Both the position numbers and the translations under genes were made by a program. DNA of 64,000 nt. Origin: Herbaspirillum sp. DW155 (GTDB taxonomy: Bacteria > Pseudomonadota > Gammaproteobacteria > Burkholderiales > Burkholderiaceae_D). The stretch is from the NCBI RefSeq assembly GCF_037076565.1, contig NZ_AP029028.1, positions 4,278,001 through 4,342,000 of the forward strand. Reading direction: 5' to 3'. This document shows, in pieces, positions 62,648-64,000 of this stretch. Each line of letters opens with the position of its first letter. Position 1 is the first letter of the stretch. The notes beneath the pieces were generated by a model that was not told the origin of the DNA, searched no databases, and saw only the letters and a list, made by a program, of their open reading frames with translations.

Positions 62648-64000
62648 TCAAAGGAAACCGATGGAAATCCAGGGTACGAAGGCCACCACCAACAGCGCCA
62701 CCACCAGCGCGGCGAGATAGCCCCAGACCCGGTTGAAGACGCCATCCGGCGAAACCTTGCCGATGGCGCAGGCGGCATAGAAGCCCACGCCAAAGGGCGG
62801 CGCGAACAGGCCGATGCCCATGGCCAGGATCACCACCATCGCATAGTGCACATCATGCACGCCCAGTGAACGCGCCACCGGGAACAGCAGCGGCCCGAAC
62901 AGCACGATGGCGGGAATGCCTTCGAGCAGACTGCCCAACACGATGAAGATGACGATGGTGATCAGCAGGAAGCCGGCACCACCACCCGGCACACCCTGCA
63001 TCAGCCCGACCAGCCTGGCCGAGAAGCCCGACTGCGTGAGCGCCCAGGCCATCGCGGTGGCCATGCCGATGATGAGCAGGATGGCGCCCGACAAGGCGGC
63101 CGATTCGACCAGCATCGGATAAAGGCGTCGGAAGTTCAGGTGCTGCATGAACAGATGCATGATCAGCCCGACCACCACGGTATAGGCCACACCGATGGTG
63201 GCCACTTCGGTCGCCGTGGCCACGCCCTCGATGACCGCGATGCGGATCAGCATGGGCAGCGCCAGCGCCGGAATGGCAGCGATCAGTGTCTTGAGGATCA
63301 GCGAGAGCGGCGCACGCTTGACCTCCGGCATCGGCTCGCGGCGCGCACGCATCCAGCACACGACCGCAATGGCGATGGTGGCAATGGCGGCCGGCATCAG
63401 GCCGCCGATGAAAAGCGCCGTGATCGATACGCTGCAGACCGCGCCGATGGTGATGAGCACCAGGCTAGGCGGAATGGTCTCGGTCATGGCACCGGAGGAG
63501 GACAGCAAGGCCACCAGTTCTTCCGGTTTGGAACCGCGTTTTTTCATCTCGGGGAACAGGGCCGGGGCAATGGCTGCCATGTCGGCCGCCTTGGAACCGG
63601 AGATACCCGACACCAGGAACATCGCGCCCAGCAGCACATATTGCAGGCCGCCGCGTACATGCCCCAGCAACGCCGCCATGAAGTCGATCAGGGTCTTGGC
63701 CAGACCCGACATTTCCAGCAGCGAGCCCAGCAGCACGAACAGTGGCACCGACAACAGAATCAGGCTGGACATGCCCTCATCCATGCGGCTGACCACGATC
63801 ATCAGCGGCGCTGTGGTAGCCAGGGCGAGATAGGCCATGGTGGCGGTGCCGAAAGCAAACGCGATAGGAATGCCACCAGCCACGCACACGCCGATCAGCA
63901 ATACGAAGAACACGATCAGGTTGTAATTGCCCATGCCCAGCAGCACGGGCCTGGTCAGCCACAGCGCGCCCGCGATCACGGCCACCACCGCCAATGCGGA
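62648..64000 (-). CDS. TRAP transporter large permease (DctM), 5' end beyond window
   Basis: The minus-strand frame ends at 62648 and is open to the right edge, so the N-terminus is missing. The visible 450 residues have more than ten membrane helices with DctM features: GIPIAFAFG, SVPLFVLLGSLLEMSGLAKTLIDF, SGISGSKAADMAAIAPALFPEMKKRG and AAPPFGVGFY-like FAPPFGVGFYAACAIG. An extra hydrophobic stretch precedes the DctM start (WLTRPVLLGMGNYNLIVFF), so a fused DctQ-DctM protein is possible. It imports an organic acid with a periplasmic DctP not seen here. Confidence 0.88.
   Translation of the reverse strand, partial: SALAVVAVIAGALWLTRPVLLGMGNYNLIVFFVLLIGVCVAGGIPIAFAFGTATMAYLALATTAPLMIVVSRMDEGMSSLILLSVPLFVLLGSLLEMSGLAKTLIDFMAALLGHVRGGLQYVLLGAMFLVSGISGSKAADMAAIAPALFPEMKKRGSKPEELVALLSSSGAMTETIPPSLVLITIGAVCSVSITALFIGGLMPAAIATIAIAVVCWMRARREPMPEVKRAPLSLILKTLIAAIPALALPMLIRIAVIEGVATATEVATIGVAYTVVVGLIMHLFMQHLNFRRLYPMLVESAALSGAILLIIGMATAMAWALTQSGFSARLVGLMQGVPGGGAGFLLITIVIFIVLGSLLEGIPAIVLFGPLLFPVARSLGVHDVHYAMVVILAMGIGLFAPPFGVGFYAACAIGKVSPDGVFNRVWGYLAALVVALLVVAFVPWISIGFL

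Overview
The window looks like chromosomal DNA of a GC-rich betaproteobacterium of the Oxalobacteraceae/Herbaspirillum type. That placement is an inference from gene content (proC-yggS divergent from pilT, nlpD, ubiA, oxyR next to ppk2, MHS and TRAP transporters, Gcw_chp/TorF-like porin, BTH_I2691/VasX-type effector) and GC-rich codon use. No rRNA, tRNA, complete insertion sequence, prophage or CRISPR array was seen.

Left part (1-14,850): a double-domain KaiC-like ATPase runs off the left edge and is preceded by a striking 274-bp nested palindromic element. Next comes a probable shikimate/dehydroshikimate catabolic cluster on the minus strand (HPPD-like VOC protein, AroE-like dehydrogenase, 3-dehydroshikimate-dehydratase-like TIM barrel, porin, MHS-family transporter) with a divergent PcaR/PobR-like IclR regulator. 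An nfsB-like nitroreductase divergent from a LysR gene, an EamA exporter, an ECHDC3-like crotonase lacking both catalytic glutamates, a TorF-like outer membrane protein and two small unknown proteins follow.

Middle (14,850-38,160): a complete potassium system (small ORF-kdpF-kdpA-kdpB-kdpC, a terminator, then kdpD-kdpE) is bracketed by two related palindromic repeats. Then come a Cache-PAS-GGDEF diguanylate cyclase, a cytoplasmic gamma-glutamyltransferase-family enzyme, a luciferase-like monooxygenase, a TetR-curA pair with a clear palindromic operator, an MFS transporter divergent from a GlxA-type regulator, a membrane-anchored metallophosphoesterase, an unknown TTG-start protein, ppk2, oxyR and a mntA-hepT toxin-antitoxin pair.

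Right part (38,160-64,000): the glycerol-3-phosphate importer operon ugpBAEC; ubiA-tpm; nlpD-proC-yggS divergent from pilT; glutathione peroxidase; a PhnD-like periplasmic binding protein translationally coupled to a GGDEF-EAL protein; a sensor-less sigma-54 activator with a GAFSGA motif; a LysR regulator; and, at 54,911-60,681, a lower-GC island with a VasX/BTH_I2691-like type VI secretion effector (putative pore-former) followed by three tandem paralogous membrane proteins (DUF6708-like, probable immunity proteins) that share exact repeats and show mosaic identity. The window ends in two SDR dehydrogenases and a TRAP transporter large subunit that runs off the right edge.

The most unusual items are the effector/triple-paralog island, the nested palindrome upstream of the KaiC-like gene, the split QuiC-like cluster, the PhnD/c-di-GMP pair, and a recurrent GCATTAA-N7-TTAATGC inverted repeat. 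All functional assignments rest on reading the sequence by eye; no database search was run.
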